Source: CAIZGX01 sp964511555 (GTDB lineage: Bacteria > Bacteroidota > Bacteroidia > Flavobacteriales_D > Sanyastnellaceae). From it: a stretch of DNA of 64,000 bases. The notes under the pieces were generated by a model, which saw only the letters and a program-made list of their open reading frames with translations, was not told where the DNA came from and did no database searches. Where the stretch lies: positions 90,308 to 154,307 of the forward strand of contig CAZEFR010000001.1 of the NCBI GenBank assembly GCA_964511555.1. The letters are read 5' to 3'. Positions 1-10,030 of the stretch are shown in pieces; position 1 is the stretch's first letter; each line of letters starts with the position of its first letter. The translations under genes were made by a program, and so were the position numbers.

Positions 1-403
1 CTTTTTTACCGAGAAGTCCTTTTCCAATAGGAGAATCTATGCTTATTTTTTTATTGGCAAGATTTGCTTCATTTTCGGCAACAAGCGTATACTCTACCTC
101 TGTGTTAGTTTTTAAATTCTTCAATTTTACACGAGAGAGGATATATACGCGCGAGTTGTCAATATGCGAATCATCAATGAGTCTGGCGTTCGCAGCGAGA
201 TCTTCCATTTTCGCAATGCGCGCCTCAAGGTGGCCTTGCGCTTCTTTGGCAGCGTCGTATTCCGCATTTTCACTTAGGTCACCCTTATCCCTGGCTTCAG
301 CAATTTGTTGACTTATTTTAGGACGTTCAACCATTTTAAGGTTGTAAAGTTCGTCTTTCAATTTTTTCAGTCCTTCAGCGGTGTAGTATGCAATATTCGA
401 CAT
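1..403 (-). CDS. greA: Transcription elongation factor GreA (3' end cut by window edge)
   Basis: GreA enters the RNA polymerase secondary channel and stimulates cleavage of the transcript in backtracked complexes. Reading the minus strand from the ATG at 403 gives MSNIAYYTAEGLKKLKDEL, a typical GreA start. The N-terminal coiled coil carries the conserved acidic tip GDLSENAEYDAAKE at about residues 41-54, with the Asp and Glu that hold the catalytic magnesium. The start of the FKBP-like C-terminal domain follows (SIDSPIGKGLLGKK). About 134 codons are visible; the family is usually about 158 residues, so only the last 20-25 are missing. The gene lies downstream of the PorV-like gene on the same strand, separated from it by a hairpin terminator. 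Identification is by motif recognition and is secure. Confidence 0.95.
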   Translation of the reverse strand, partial: MSNIAYYTAEGLKKLKDELYNLKMVERPKISQQIAEARDKGDLSENAEYDAAKEAQGHLEARIAKMEDLAANARLIDDSHIDNSRVYILSRVKLKNLKTNTEVEYTLVAENEANLANKKISIDSPIGKGLLGKK

Positions 404-426
404 ATTTCAATGGTGTTGTAAATGAA

Positions 427-448
427 GAAACCTCGCGAACGAGGCTTC
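427..448 (-). terminator. Rho-independent terminator after the PorV/PorQ-like gene
   Basis: On the minus strand the sequence GCCTCG-TTCG-CGAGGTTTCTTC forms a five-base-pair GC-rich stem with a stable TTCG tetraloop, followed by a short T-rich run. It lies 20-40 bases past the stop of the PorV-like gene and just before greA, so it probably ends the TonB receptor operon. The T tract is imperfect. Confidence 0.5.
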
Positions 449-469
449 TAACAAATATAGTAAGAATTT

Positions 470-1507
470 TTAAAGAGTAATGTGTATTCCCATACTGTGA
501 ATGCCATTGAATGGATTCGTAACACGATAAGAGTAATCCAATCCAATTACACCCCCATTGTCACCGGTAGGCAATTGAATGGTCATTCCACCCGTAGGAC
601 CAGTTAGAGCACTTTGTGCATTGTAAGTGGTGCTTGAACCAATGTCTTGTTGGAATCCACCGCGTAAAAATAAACGGTCTCTGAGGTTGAATTCTAAGCC
701 CAAGGCAAGCTGATCTTTACTGAAAGAGTTAGACGTATAGGCGCTATTTGCAGTAAGTTTCATCTTGTTCTTCATAAGGAAGTCGTACGCGAAACCAACA
801 TTAACCATAGAAGGCATTTCATAAGGCTGCGAACGTTGCTCTACCGTAAGGGTGTTTCCATTTGAAGGAATGACAGCAGACACCGTAAGACCGTCGCCTT
901 TGTAGCGCATGGTTGGTCCAACGTTACGAAGCGTTATTCCGAAACGGATGTTATCTTTTTCTCCTGTAACATAACGTATACCCGCGTCGAAAGCAACACC
1001 TTGTGAGCGGACATTGTAGATAGCTTCACTTATAAGTCTAACAGTGATACCGCCATAAATACTGTTCGAAAATTCTTTTGCGAAACTGATACCTATGTTT
1101 GAATAGTTAGCAGTGAAAGAACCAATTCCACCTTCGGGAAGATCTTCGGTAGTTCTGTCAATTTCACCAAAGTTCATATTTACAACAGACAAGCCAAAAG
1201 CTCCTGAATTGCCTATTTTTTGTCCGAAGGCAGCTGAATTAAGTTGTATGCCTGTACCAACGAAATACTGCGTATTTGTGAAAAGTAGTTCAGTCTTTTT
1301 GATGAAGGCGAGGCCAGCAACATTAAGGAAAACACTTTCAACGCCACTTACGGAAGCTAGCGAAGAGTTAGCTAATCCAGAAGAGCGAGCCCAGGGATTG
1401 ACCAAAAGATGGCTTGCGCCTGCTGCTCCAGATCTGTCAGGATTTCCCGCAAATGCTGAAGTAAGCGTAACAAAGAGAATAGCGAACGTTAAGATTGTAT
1501 TTTTCAT
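470..1507 (-). CDS. PorV/PorQ-like (UPF0164) outer-membrane beta-barrel protein
   Basis: Predicted outer-membrane protein of the PorV/PorQ family, whose characterised members help type IX secretion substrates leave the secretion pore and reach the surface attachment machinery. The N-terminus is a signal peptide (MKNTILTFAILFVTLTSAFA). It is followed by the family pattern of alternating hydrophobic strands and a motif close to SVFLNVAGLA (about residues 56-66), where family members have a conserved NPAGLA. The chain ends in an amphipathic strand (GIHITL), as expected for a barrel. It is the last gene of a three-gene set 20 bases downstream of the 1403-residue secreted protein. Many Bacteroidota carry several paralogues, so I do not claim it is PorV itself; a dedicated partner of the upstream protein is the more likely role. 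Confidence 0.72.
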   Translation of the reverse strand: MKNTILTFAILFVTLTSAFAGNPDRSGAAGASHLLVNPWARSSGLANSSLASVSGVESVFLNVAGLAFIKKTELLFTNTQYFVGTGIQLNSAAFGQKIGNSGAFGLSVVNMNFGEIDRTTEDLPEGGIGSFTANYSNIGISFAKEFSNSIYGGITVRLISEAIYNVRSQGVAFDAGIRYVTGEKDNIRFGITLRNVGPTMRYKGDGLTVSAVIPSNGNTLTVEQRSQPYEMPSMVNVGFAYDFLMKNKMKLTANSAYTSNSFSKDQLALGLEFNLRDRLFLRGGFQQDIGSSTTYNAQSALTGPTGGMTIQLPTGDNGGVIGLDYSYRVTNPFNGIHSMGIHITL

Positions 1508-1527
1508 GATCGTAATTCGATTTCCAA

Positions 1528-4500
1528 TTAGAAGTTATTTAAGTCAACGGGACGCATTACCCCAAACCATTTTAAGATTTTTTCTCCTATGCCAGGTACG
1601 TTCACATGAATAATGTACGTTCCTGATGCAATGGGTATATTTCTTTCGTTTTTCAAATCCCAATCAATGCTTGTTATTTGATCTGCCTTCTTGAATTGAC
1701 GAATACGATTTCCATTAAGGTCGAAAATGGTAACATCACAGATATCAGGAAGATTTGTAATCTTGATTCGATTATCAAGTTTATTGGTTTCGTAAGAACT
1801 GAAAGCATAGTAAGGGTTAGGAACAACATTAATGATATCAAGAACTGATGTTAAAGTGTTCTCGTCACTGGTTGTTGTGGCAATATTCTTCGTTGAGAAA
1901 GTATAGATATTGCGCCATTCGTTTACTGAACCTTCAGCTGATGTCAAATCTGGACTGTTGTATGCGTAGCTCGCGAAGGGTTTCGCAACACGAATGCTTA
2001 TACGCACGTCGTTAGGAATAAGACCTTCTTCAACCGAAAGCAAGGGATGCTCAGGATTTACCAATCCGCTGCCTACCCATGTACAACCTCTAAATACTTT
2101 TTTCCAGTTGGAAGAACTAATTGAAGGATTTGAGAGCGTGCTATGTAAGAAGGCTCCATTGTCGTAAGCTGGGCAAAGAGACAAGCTTGAGTTTGGACTC
2201 GATGCTGAGTAATCTTCCCAACGGAGGTTTTTAAATACATAGATCCAGTGTTGACCTCCAAATAAAGGTTGTCCGTTGTTGGTGTATAGACGAGAGCTTG
2301 GATTCCAAATCATGTCGCGTCCGTTTTCACCAACCAACCAACTGTCTTCACCGAAAGCCATGTTCAAGCGTTCACCAGTACTTAAGTCGATTGCATATCC
2401 AGGGAACCAACCCATTCCAATACCAGATACTAAGTCGCCTTCTGCTGCGTTGTATCCAGGTTGTCCGGCCTTTCTTCCATTTTTATCTACGGATGGAGCG
2501 CGACGCACCTTCATTTTCTCAGGATCAACGCTATTATCTCCATCGTTATCTTCAGCCAATTCAGGGGTAAACTGCATTTCCAATACAGGGCAGCGGGTCC
2601 ATTTAGTCTTGTCTTTGGTGAAAACAACATCTATATTGTTCAAACCACGAATACTCGATTTACGCTGCTGATCAAGTTGATCGAGATCACTTTTTAGTTC
2701 GTTAATGGTAGGAGCAACGTTGTTTACCACGATGTTGTCGTCGTTCGGGTCAAGAACAGTACCTGAAACTAAGCAATAAGGAGACCATGTACCACCAACT
2801 ACCGCTTCGTATTTTTCTTGCTCATCTGTGAATGGGAAACCTGAGCTACCTTGCTCGTAATCGTCGTACAAGGCTTCTGATAATGCTTGCGGATCAGTTC
2901 CTTCAGTTTTTACATTACCAGCCCTAATCCAGTTTTGCTCAGAGAAACCTTCAGCATCCTGAATACCAGTCAACCACGGTTTAGATGGATCGGCGTAAGA
3001 AATAGTAGAGGACAAAAGTTCGGTGTAATGTCTCACGGTGCTTCCTTCAACTTGGTATTCATATTGTCCCCAAGTAACAGATAAGCCCCAATCTAAAATA
3101 ACGTCTTCACTTGAAGTGTCAAACTTTTTATAAGTACCATAGATAGTTCCATCATCCAGGTTTTCAAGTTCCCAGTACATACTATCAGGTGCATCTTCAC
3201 CGAATTCAGTAGTTTTCAGACGAAGTTCAAAGTCAGCAGATGGAACTCTCAAAGGATCAACAACTTTAACCTGCACAGGACCTTTTCCAGGAGCATAGGT
3301 GAGTTCACTTATGTTGTTATTTGCCAAAATGATAGCTTCAGTTTCTGAACTGAGTAATAGATCGTTAGCGCCATTACCTTTTCCCTCAAGACGGGTAAGC
3401 GGAACACCGTCGCCGTAATTCGAATTTTGTATAGTTCCACCTAATTCAGGCGAAGGAATATGTGGAATAGCAGCTATTTTTTGAATAGCACCAAGAGCGC
3501 TCTTGCGTGAAGAAAGGAATGCTTCATCTTGACCTTTCTCTAGACCAATATCGTATTGAGAGTAGTTGTTATATCCGTAAGCAATTACCATGAAGTAATA
3601 CGTCTTGTGATTTATCAAGGCGTTATTACCAGTTGCGAATGCATCAGTGGTAACTCGGAATGAGCGCTGAATACCCTCATCTGCACCGTCTACCTTAAGT
3701 TCTGGAATAATATATCCTGTTTCAGGATCTCTAGAGAAATTAATTATTCTTCCAATGCCATTTTCTACGTCACATTGTGCAATTAAGCGAGCCTTCTGAA
3801 TATCACCGAGGTCGCTGGCGCTTACATCGTCGCTAGCTCTTTGGTATACTAGATATCCTTCAAATTTATAAGATCTTTGCTCTTCTGTTAATTGCGTACC
3901 ATCTGCAAGTTCTTCTGGGATACTTGGGTCGAAACCACCTTGACTAGGACCATAATTTTCTTGGAAATTTGTGGAGATAGCATTGTCATTTGACAACATA
4001 AGAATGATCTCTTTGTCTAATTCCTGAATGGTAACATCTGGTGCATCAGGACCTGAAACCAACTCGAAACAATTGTCAAATAGAGATTGTGCTTTATCAT
4101 CAAACTCGCGAAGAAGTCTTACCGACTCAAAAGGATTTCCGCTATTTGCACGAGCCCAAACAACTCCAAGAGTAATGTTGTTGTAATCACCAGGCTTGAG
4201 TGTGAATGGGCCTGCTGCTTGAATAAAACGTCTGTCATTTGGCGGATTGCCTTCAGATTCTTCGGACCAATCTTCGGTGATCACTCCACCTGTACCCCAA
4301 TGCAAAGGGTCAGTGTCATCTGGGAACATATAGTCAGCATTGATTTCTGTTACATTAGCACCAGAGGCGCCGTTTCCGCCGTAGTTCATGCGTTGTCCAT
4401 TCTTCCAAAAACCTCTCATGTAATTGTAGAAGTGACTTGGTAATGCAGGTTCTCCGTTTACAGGATTTTGACTGTTGTTGTAATAAACGAACTTTCTCAT

Positions 4501-5739
4501 TCCAAAACGTTCGTTGTCTACAACACCATCGCCGTATCCAATACCCAAACCTTTGTAGGGAATACCGTCTTCGTCAATTGCTTCAAGTATATCGGTTGTA
4601 AGCGGGTTATCTTTGTTATCGGCATCTTGGTAGGGTCCTTCGAAGAAATCCACACCAACCGCTGGTGGGTTCGCACCATAACCTAGCGAAGAAGCAGTAG
4701 TCTCATCGAAGGCATCTCCGTTGTAGCAGTATCCAAGACCACGTTGAACATCACAACCAACATAGTCATCTACAGAAGTACCCAAGTCAGCATCAACCCA
4801 TGATCCGAAATAAGTTTCTGTTAATGTTTGTGAACCTTGGTTAATTAGGACGTAATTGTAGAAAGTCATGTTATTAACCTCGTCGTTCGAAGTAAAAGCA
4901 AAAGCTTGAGCACGAATCTCCATTCCAATGGGTTGTCCTTGAGATTCGGTGTGCGCATTTCCTTTATCGTTGAAGATCCAATAAAAAGTTTGGTCACCGT
5001 AAAGAGGAACAATGTCTTCTCTACGACGCTCAGCACAATTGATTTCTCTTAAGAAATCGTACCAAGGATAGTCACCGTTTTGAGGGTTATAGAATCCATC
5101 ATTGTCGTAATCGTAAAATGGTGCCAGGTATAAATCTTGGCCTGCAGCAGTATTTCCAATAGCAGGGTATTCGTAGAAGTAACCAGGAATAGCATAGTCT
5201 GTAGCACAGTCAGTTCCTCCGGCTTGAATGCAATCGTAATATGCTCGGTGCTTTTGGGCATCTTGTCTGAAAGAGACAAAGAATCTATCGTACTGCTCGC
5301 AAGTGGTTTCATTCACGGATGCTGTACCATCGTTAGTAAGAGGACCGGGCCAGTAGTCATTTCCAGATGCTCTGAACGTAATCGCTGCCAACTTCAGCTG
5401 TTGGTCTGGCGATATACCACCCATCCACAATGAACCGGCATATATTGAAGACACTCCGCTTCCTTTCGGAACTTCGTAAGCTGCTCTGCTTAAAGAACGA
5501 CTTTGCCACATGGAACCACCTGTTTCAATGAGTGCTTTAACGTTGTTCCAAGCCAGGTCTCTTAGACCAGTAGCAGGAGCGCACAATGCTGCTCTCGATT
5601 CTGCTACAACATCAGCATTCTGGGCCATCCCTGAATTTTCAAGTACTGATTTGTAACCGAATGCTTGGTTAGCAAAACCAAGTGAAAGAGCAATTAGACC
5701 GAGGTATATATTTTTTCTCATGCTGTGTGAATAAATCAT
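1528..5739 (-). CDS. Large secreted protein with type IX-like C-terminal domain
   Basis: A 1403-residue protein of unknown function. ATG at 5739 is the longest start, but the ATG at 5721 puts a clean signal peptide first (MRKNIYLGLIALSLGFANQAFG) and is preferred. The body is rich in Asp, Asn, Tyr and Trp and has no catalytic motif I recognise. The last 90 or so residues resemble a type IX secretion (Por) C-terminal domain: a segment like VTIFDLNGNRIRQF, then WDLKN, then IPIASGTYIIHV, then GEKILKW. Unlike a normal sorting domain it continues for about 12 more residues (FGVMRPVDLNNF). It sits 11 bases downstream of the TonB receptor and 20 bases upstream of a PorV-like barrel, so it is probably a surface-exposed partner of both. 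Substrate unknown. Confidence 0.7.
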   Translation of the reverse strand: MIYSHSMRKNIYLGLIALSLGFANQAFGYKSVLENSGMAQNADVVAESRAALCAPATGLRDLAWNNVKALIETGGSMWQSRSLSRAAYEVPKGSGVSSIYAGSLWMGGISPDQQLKLAAITFRASGNDYWPGPLTNDGTASVNETTCEQYDRFFVSFRQDAQKHRAYYDCIQAGGTDCATDYAIPGYFYEYPAIGNTAAGQDLYLAPFYDYDNDGFYNPQNGDYPWYDFLREINCAERRREDIVPLYGDQTFYWIFNDKGNAHTESQGQPIGMEIRAQAFAFTSNDEVNNMTFYNYVLINQGSQTLTETYFGSWVDADLGTSVDDYVGCDVQRGLGYCYNGDAFDETTASSLGYGANPPAVGVDFFEGPYQDADNKDNPLTTDILEAIDEDGIPYKGLGIGYGDGVVDNERFGMRKFVYYNNSQNPVNGEPALPSHFYNYMRGFWKNGQRMNYGGNGASGANVTEINADYMFPDDTDPLHWGTGGVITEDWSEESEGNPPNDRRFIQAAGPFTLKPGDYNNITLGVVWARANSGNPFESVRLLREFDDKAQSLFDNCFELVSGPDAPDVTIQELDKEIILMLSNDNAISTNFQENYGPSQGGFDPSIPEELADGTQLTEEQRSYKFEGYLVYQRASDDVSASDLGDIQKARLIAQCDVENGIGRIINFSRDPETGYIIPELKVDGADEGIQRSFRVTTDAFATGNNALINHKTYYFMVIAYGYNNYSQYDIGLEKGQDEAFLSSRKSALGAIQKIAAIPHIPSPELGGTIQNSNYGDGVPLTRLEGKGNGANDLLLSSETEAIILANNNISELTYAPGKGPVQVKVVDPLRVPSADFELRLKTTEFGEDAPDSMYWELENLDDGTIYGTYKKFDTSSEDVILDWGLSVTWGQYEYQVEGSTVRHYTELLSSTISYADPSKPWLTGIQDAEGFSEQNWIRAGNVKTEGTDPQALSEALYDDYEQGSSGFPFTDEQEKYEAVVGGTWSPYCLVSGTVLDPNDDNIVVNNVAPTINELKSDLDQLDQQRKSSIRGLNNIDVVFTKDKTKWTRCPVLEMQFTPELAEDNDGDNSVDPEKMKVRRAPSVDKNGRKAGQPGYNAAEGDLVSGIGMGWFPGYAIDLSTGERLNMAFGEDSWLVGENGRDMIWNPSSRLYTNNGQPLFGGQHWIYVFKNLRWEDYSASSPNSSLSLCPAYDNGAFLHSTLSNPSISSSNWKKVFRGCTWVGSGLVNPEHPLLSVEEGLIPNDVRISIRVAKPFASYAYNSPDLTSAEGSVNEWRNIYTFSTKNIATTTSDENTLTSVLDIINVVPNPYYAFSSYETNKLDNRIKITNLPDICDVTIFDLNGNRIRQFKKADQITSIDWDLKNERNIPIASGTYIIHVNVPGIGEKILKWFGVMRPVDLNNF

Positions 5740-5750
5740 TTTGAAGAAAA

Positions 5751-8700
5751 TTAAAAATCAAATCTCATTCCTAAACGTATTTGACGTGGCGCACCCAAAT
5801 TGAAAGGATTGTTGACAAACATGCTGTAGTAGTTTCTGAATGATTCAGGATTGTTTTGGGTGTTGATTACGTTCTGGTATTGAGCCGCGGCAAGGTAACC
5901 GTCGTCATCAGGAGTTCCAGTAAATCTGTATACACTTGAGACATTTTGAGTATTCAACAAGTTTGTTATCCAGAAGTAAACGTTCAGATTTGCAGCTTTT
6001 TGTTTGTCTCCTTCTCCCCCGAACTTCAAACTGAAGTTCTTATCGAGGTTCATGTCAACAGTGAATTGCCATGGAAGACGTGAACTGTTGATGCCACCTG
6101 CAGTTGTTGGGCTAATTTCCCCTGTAATGGGCGTGGGGAATACTTGAGCGGTGTATGGAGTACCTGAACCCAAGTTAGCTATAAGGTTAGCACCTGTATT
6201 TGCAAAAATTTGTTTTCCAAACCAAACGGGTCCGTTGTATTCTTTTCCTTCTCCATAACGATAGTCTACAGTAGTCACAATTCTGTGACGCTGATCGTAA
6301 TTCACAGGAGCTACAGTTCTTAAGTTTGGAAGTCCTGCATTAATAAGGGCCAATTGCGTTTGTGTAGTTGAACCTGTTCCGTCTGCGAATTGAAGCGTAT
6401 ACGAGGTTTTCATCCAAAGATTACCTGTTCTTCTCAAATCATAAGTTAAGGTCAAACCTTTAACAGTACCGAAGTCAAGGTTTCCGAAGGCACTATATGT
6501 GCTCGGGTATGCTCCATTGAATCGGCGAACTTGTATCATGTCGCGTAATTCACGATAGAAAGCTTCAACTTTGATAGAAGATGTTTTAGACAAAACTTGT
6601 TGGAAACCAAGTGCGTAATCTACTGTTTTTTCAGGACGTAGATCAGGGTTATTTAACAACACGTTTCTGTTTTCCATAAACAAATAATCAACTGGATTGA
6701 AGCGATTGCTTGTTGTTGGACGTTGTGTTAGGATGTCGTAGTGCGCGAAGAATAGCGCCTCTTCCGAGATAGGGAAAGAGAAGGCTACGCGAGGCATGAA
6801 GTTAACAGCAGGTGTATATTCTCTGAAGGCATTGCTTGTTAGAGCAGCATCTGGGTCAACGCTCAAATATGGATTAATTTTTCCACCTGCAGCAATGCTT
6901 GTGAAAGGGTCATTTACAAGTGTTCCTTGTGCATTGTACCAGTTATCGCCATCGCGGTATCCTTGAATCGCCGTTGGGTTGTTTATATCATCTACGTAAA
7001 CCACGAAGTTGTCTCCAATGTTGGATGGACGAGAAGTACCGAAGTCGCCAAAATCAACCTCACCTGCGGTAAAGGCTTCACTGATAACGTAAGGATCCTT
7101 CGGAACGTATTGGTTTGCATCGTATCTGTCGATACGCAGACCCACGTTAAAGATTAAGTCGTCGAAGGCGAACTTATCCATGATATAACCTGAAATGTAT
7201 ACAGGCTCGAAAGCACCTACCGAACGAGTATAGTATGAACCATTTCCAAGAGAATACCTTTCAGCGAAGAAATCGTCTAAAGATGGTCTTCTGCTTAACA
7301 TGTTACCTCTGTGATCGAAACCGAAATAGGTAACTACGTTATTTCCTGAGTTTAATAGGTCATCGGCACCGAACATGTCAACTGACAAGAAATCTGGACT
7401 CAAACCATCTGTGTTTATAAAATCTGTTCCGTTAGGATCAAGACCCATAGCAGTTCTTAGATTATAATCGAACTCAAATTGATCGCTACCAACGAGATTT
7501 GCGTAATCTACGTATGTGAATGTTCCGTTGTTCGAATAAATAGGGCTATCTGTGTCTAACTCTTGGTTGTGGTAGTTTGCATATTGACGGGCTAGCGTCC
7601 ACAAGCTAATAGGAGCAACCGCGTATCCGGCATCTTTACGCTGCTCGAATTCAAAACCAACTTCGATGGCGTGATCACCGATATCAGCAGAGCCAGAACC
7701 GGAAACACGGAATTGATTGTTTCGAGAAATACTATAGTTGTTTGATTTAGCACCAACGTGTGACCAAAGATCATAAGTTCCGGCGGGCTGTTGGCCATTC
7801 ACTAATCCATTACCACCTTGAATATTGGTTATCGAAGCATATGGAGAATTACCAATCTGCTCTGTTTCTGAGGTAAAGTCATTTATAGAGGGGTCGAAGA
7901 ATTGGTTGTCTGTAATAATAGGATCTGTTCCATTCAATACTTCGGTTACATATGGATTGGTATTGAAAAGTGTGAAGAATTGGTTTGTTATTGCAGCAAG
8001 GTCAGGATTGTATTCAGACGGTGTGAAGTTCACGTTAACGTCCTGCCAACCGTTCTGCTCGAAATAGTTTCCAGAACTATTTAATGTGTATGAAGGCGTT
8101 CTGAAAATGTCGAAATTACCAACGTGACCATATCGGAAAAGATTTCCACCGTGTGTAGCGTCTTCTGACCGATTGTATGAGCTGCTATAATCTGCTTGAA
8201 TTCTGTAGAATACATTTTTAAGATTCGAGCTTGCAGATTCGTCTTCTGCATTTTTGAAACGCTGCGCGAATTTCGCGTAAGCACGCCAATCGAGCCCTGT
8301 GTTTTGCTGGTTATTCTCCCAGTTCATTAACATGTTTCCATAGTCAAAACCATTTCCGCGACTTATCGCTGCTGTACCCCCGAAGGTTAGCGTAACGTTT
8401 TCAGAGGCATTTAAATCAATTTTACCAACAAGATTCGCTTGTCTATTGCGAACGTTCATTCGCGTATTGATTTTTTCAAAATCATTTGCTGTTAAGAAAT
8501 CGGCATTGTAAAGTGCGCCGTTTACTGTTCCGTCAGCCTGAACGTTTTGACGCAATGGATTTGCCAAAAGTCCTTGACGAGCATCTTCTTTCATGCGATA
8601 AACTCCACCAAAGGTTGGTCCACCGTCTACAATATCTGTGTAGTTTCCTGATAAAAAGAAGCCAAGGATAGGTCGCCCTTTTGTTCCGTCAGCCTTTTTT

Positions 8701-9512
8701 CTAAACAAAATAGGTCCAGATAAAGAACCTTCAAGAAGGTTATAGCCGTAATAATCCAAACCTACTGCTTTGTCTCCAACTTGAAAACCTGAGGTAATTG
8801 CTTCAATACCCCCGGTGTATTCAGACGAAGCTGATCTCAGTGATATGTTAATGACACCGCCCGTTGCATCACCAATATTTGCTGGAATACCACCGGTGAT
8901 TACAGAAACTTCTTCGATAGCAGATTTCGGAAGTGAAGTAGACCCACGAACCTTAATACCATCAATGTATACCCATGTCGAATTGGTGCGGGCACCACGA
9001 ATAGAGATACCTCCACCTGTTCCGGCTGAGCTAACACCTGCAACGGTTTGTGCAAGGCCAAGCGCATCACGACTAGGCATTTTCTCTAACTCTTCGCGAG
9101 TTACAGTTCCTCCGGAAGCACCACCATCTTTATCAATGAGGGGAATTCGGTATTCTTTAATTTCTACGGTATTCATTTCCACCCCTGGGCTCAATTCAGC
9201 ATTCGCGAATTGAATTTTTCCGGCAGAAATAGGAATTCCTGTTTGACTTTGGGTCTGGTAACCAACAAAGTTGAATTGAACCTCGTAGGTTCCAGGATCA
9301 ATTGGTTTAATGGTGTATTGTCCATCTGGATCTGTTTGGCCACCTGTAATCAGATTTCCATTCAAAAACAGAACCACATTCACGAAGGGAAGAGGTTTCT
9401 TTGTCTCTTTGTCAATGACTTTTCCTTTTAAAGATCCACCGTTTCCTTGTGCAAATAAACTTGACACTGAAAGGATCATAAAACTCAAAAGGAGGTATAC
9501 TTTTCTCTGCAT
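5751..9512 (-). CDS. TonB-dependent receptor with carboxypeptidase-regulatory-like domain
   Basis: Outer-membrane active transporter of the SusC/CirA type, 1253 residues. In order it shows a signal peptide (ending near SSLFAQ, residue 22), a carboxypeptidase-regulatory-like beta-sandwich at about 28-110 (GSLKGKVIDKETKKPLPFVNVV), a plug domain at about 130-235 (REELEKMPSRDALGLAQTVAGV; GGGISIRGARTNSTWVYIDG; GGVINI), and a long barrel ending in aromatic Phe (RLGMRFDF), the expected outer-membrane insertion signal. A second TonB-receptor-like signature, LNNPDLRPEKTVDYALGF, lies in the barrel. It heads the three-gene unit with the 1403-residue protein and the PorV-like barrel. There is no SusD gene next to it, which argues against a standard polysaccharide locus. 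The substrate cannot be told from sequence. Confidence 0.93.
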   Translation of the reverse strand: MQRKVYLLLSFMILSVSSLFAQGNGGSLKGKVIDKETKKPLPFVNVVLFLNGNLITGGQTDPDGQYTIKPIDPGTYEVQFNFVGYQTQSQTGIPISAGKIQFANAELSPGVEMNTVEIKEYRIPLIDKDGGASGGTVTREELEKMPSRDALGLAQTVAGVSSAGTGGGISIRGARTNSTWVYIDGIKVRGSTSLPKSAIEEVSVITGGIPANIGDATGGVINISLRSASSEYTGGIEAITSGFQVGDKAVGLDYYGYNLLEGSLSGPILFRKKADGTKGRPILGFFLSGNYTDIVDGGPTFGGVYRMKEDARQGLLANPLRQNVQADGTVNGALYNADFLTANDFEKINTRMNVRNRQANLVGKIDLNASENVTLTFGGTAAISRGNGFDYGNMLMNWENNQQNTGLDWRAYAKFAQRFKNAEDESASSNLKNVFYRIQADYSSSYNRSEDATHGGNLFRYGHVGNFDIFRTPSYTLNSSGNYFEQNGWQDVNVNFTPSEYNPDLAAITNQFFTLFNTNPYVTEVLNGTDPIITDNQFFDPSINDFTSETEQIGNSPYASITNIQGGNGLVNGQQPAGTYDLWSHVGAKSNNYSISRNNQFRVSGSGSADIGDHAIEVGFEFEQRKDAGYAVAPISLWTLARQYANYHNQELDTDSPIYSNNGTFTYVDYANLVGSDQFEFDYNLRTAMGLDPNGTDFINTDGLSPDFLSVDMFGADDLLNSGNNVVTYFGFDHRGNMLSRRPSLDDFFAERYSLGNGSYYTRSVGAFEPVYISGYIMDKFAFDDLIFNVGLRIDRYDANQYVPKDPYVISEAFTAGEVDFGDFGTSRPSNIGDNFVVYVDDINNPTAIQGYRDGDNWYNAQGTLVNDPFTSIAAGGKINPYLSVDPDAALTSNAFREYTPAVNFMPRVAFSFPISEEALFFAHYDILTQRPTTSNRFNPVDYLFMENRNVLLNNPDLRPEKTVDYALGFQQVLSKTSSIKVEAFYRELRDMIQVRRFNGAYPSTYSAFGNLDFGTVKGLTLTYDLRRTGNLWMKTSYTLQFADGTGSTTQTQLALINAGLPNLRTVAPVNYDQRHRIVTTVDYRYGEGKEYNGPVWFGKQIFANTGANLIANLGSGTPYTAQVFPTPITGEISPTTAGGINSSRLPWQFTVDMNLDKNFSLKFGGEGDKQKAANLNVYFWITNLLNTQNVSSVYRFTGTPDDDGYLAAAQYQNVINTQNNPESFRNYYSMFVNNPFNLGAPRQIRLGMRFDF

Positions 9513-9754
9513 AAAAACCAGGTTAAGGAATTATTAAACTATACAACGGCCGCTAAAATAAGGCAAGCTTGGCTTAATTACCAAAGTTCGTTGAAGCAAT
9601 CTGTATTTTTTTTGTTATTTATTCTGATTATCAAAGTGCTAGACTGTTTCGGCTAAAGGTAAAAAGCGAATTTAAGCAGTTCAATCAAGCATTCGGTACC
9701 GATTCGTTTTTTTTGGTCTTGAAATGAGCGGTTTTTTTTCTTTTCTAAGAATGT

Positions 9755-10030
9755 TTATTGCCTCCGAACCCACATGCGCTTGTACCAAGGCATATTTCCA
9801 AGTCTCCTCAGTCTTTGTGATTTTTTTAGGTTTTTTCTCATTCTCTTTTTTCCTTTTTTTCCTTGTGCATCTTGATGTTTTTCTACCCTTTGCAAGTATT
9901 CAGTTTCTATGAGATCGTGTTGTTCTTTGCGTTTTGCCCGAGAGTTTTCAGGAGTTATGACTGTGTTGTCGGGTTGTCCGAAAACCGTGAATCCGAAGAA
10001 AATAAAAATTAAAGTCAAGAGTTGTTTCAT
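9755..10030 (-). CDS. Small, very basic secreted protein, unknown
   Basis: A 91-residue product I do not recognise. It starts with a plausible signal peptide (MKQLLTLIFIFFGFTVFGQ); the mature part of about 70 residues is highly positively charged, with Lys/Arg-rich stretches (KGKKRMRKNLKKSQRLRR) and ends WYKRMWVRRQ. Its start overlaps the stop of the 299-residue gene upstream by 4 bases (ATGA), so the two are probably translated together. The AT-rich antisense reading frame here is a shadow. The real gene is supported by the signal peptide and the coupling. A role binding nucleic acid or acidic envelope polymers is only a guess from charge. Confidence 0.6.
   Translation of the reverse strand: MKQLLTLIFIFFGFTVFGQPDNTVITPENSRAKRKEQHDLIETEYLQRVEKHQDAQGKKGKKRMRKNLKKSQRLRRLGNMPWYKRMWVRRQ

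Noticed and set aside
39..311. Open frame on the plus strand at the left edge
   Set aside because: It is antisense to greA, whose motifs are clear on the minus strand; a shadow.
9531..9660. Promoter for the TonB receptor gene at ACGAACTTTG
   Set aside because: The box resembles the one before glyA, but has G in the first place and no TTG at the right distance.
9690..9720. CGGTACCG palindrome with a T run on the plus strand
   Set aside because: No plus-strand gene ends near it, and the stem is short.
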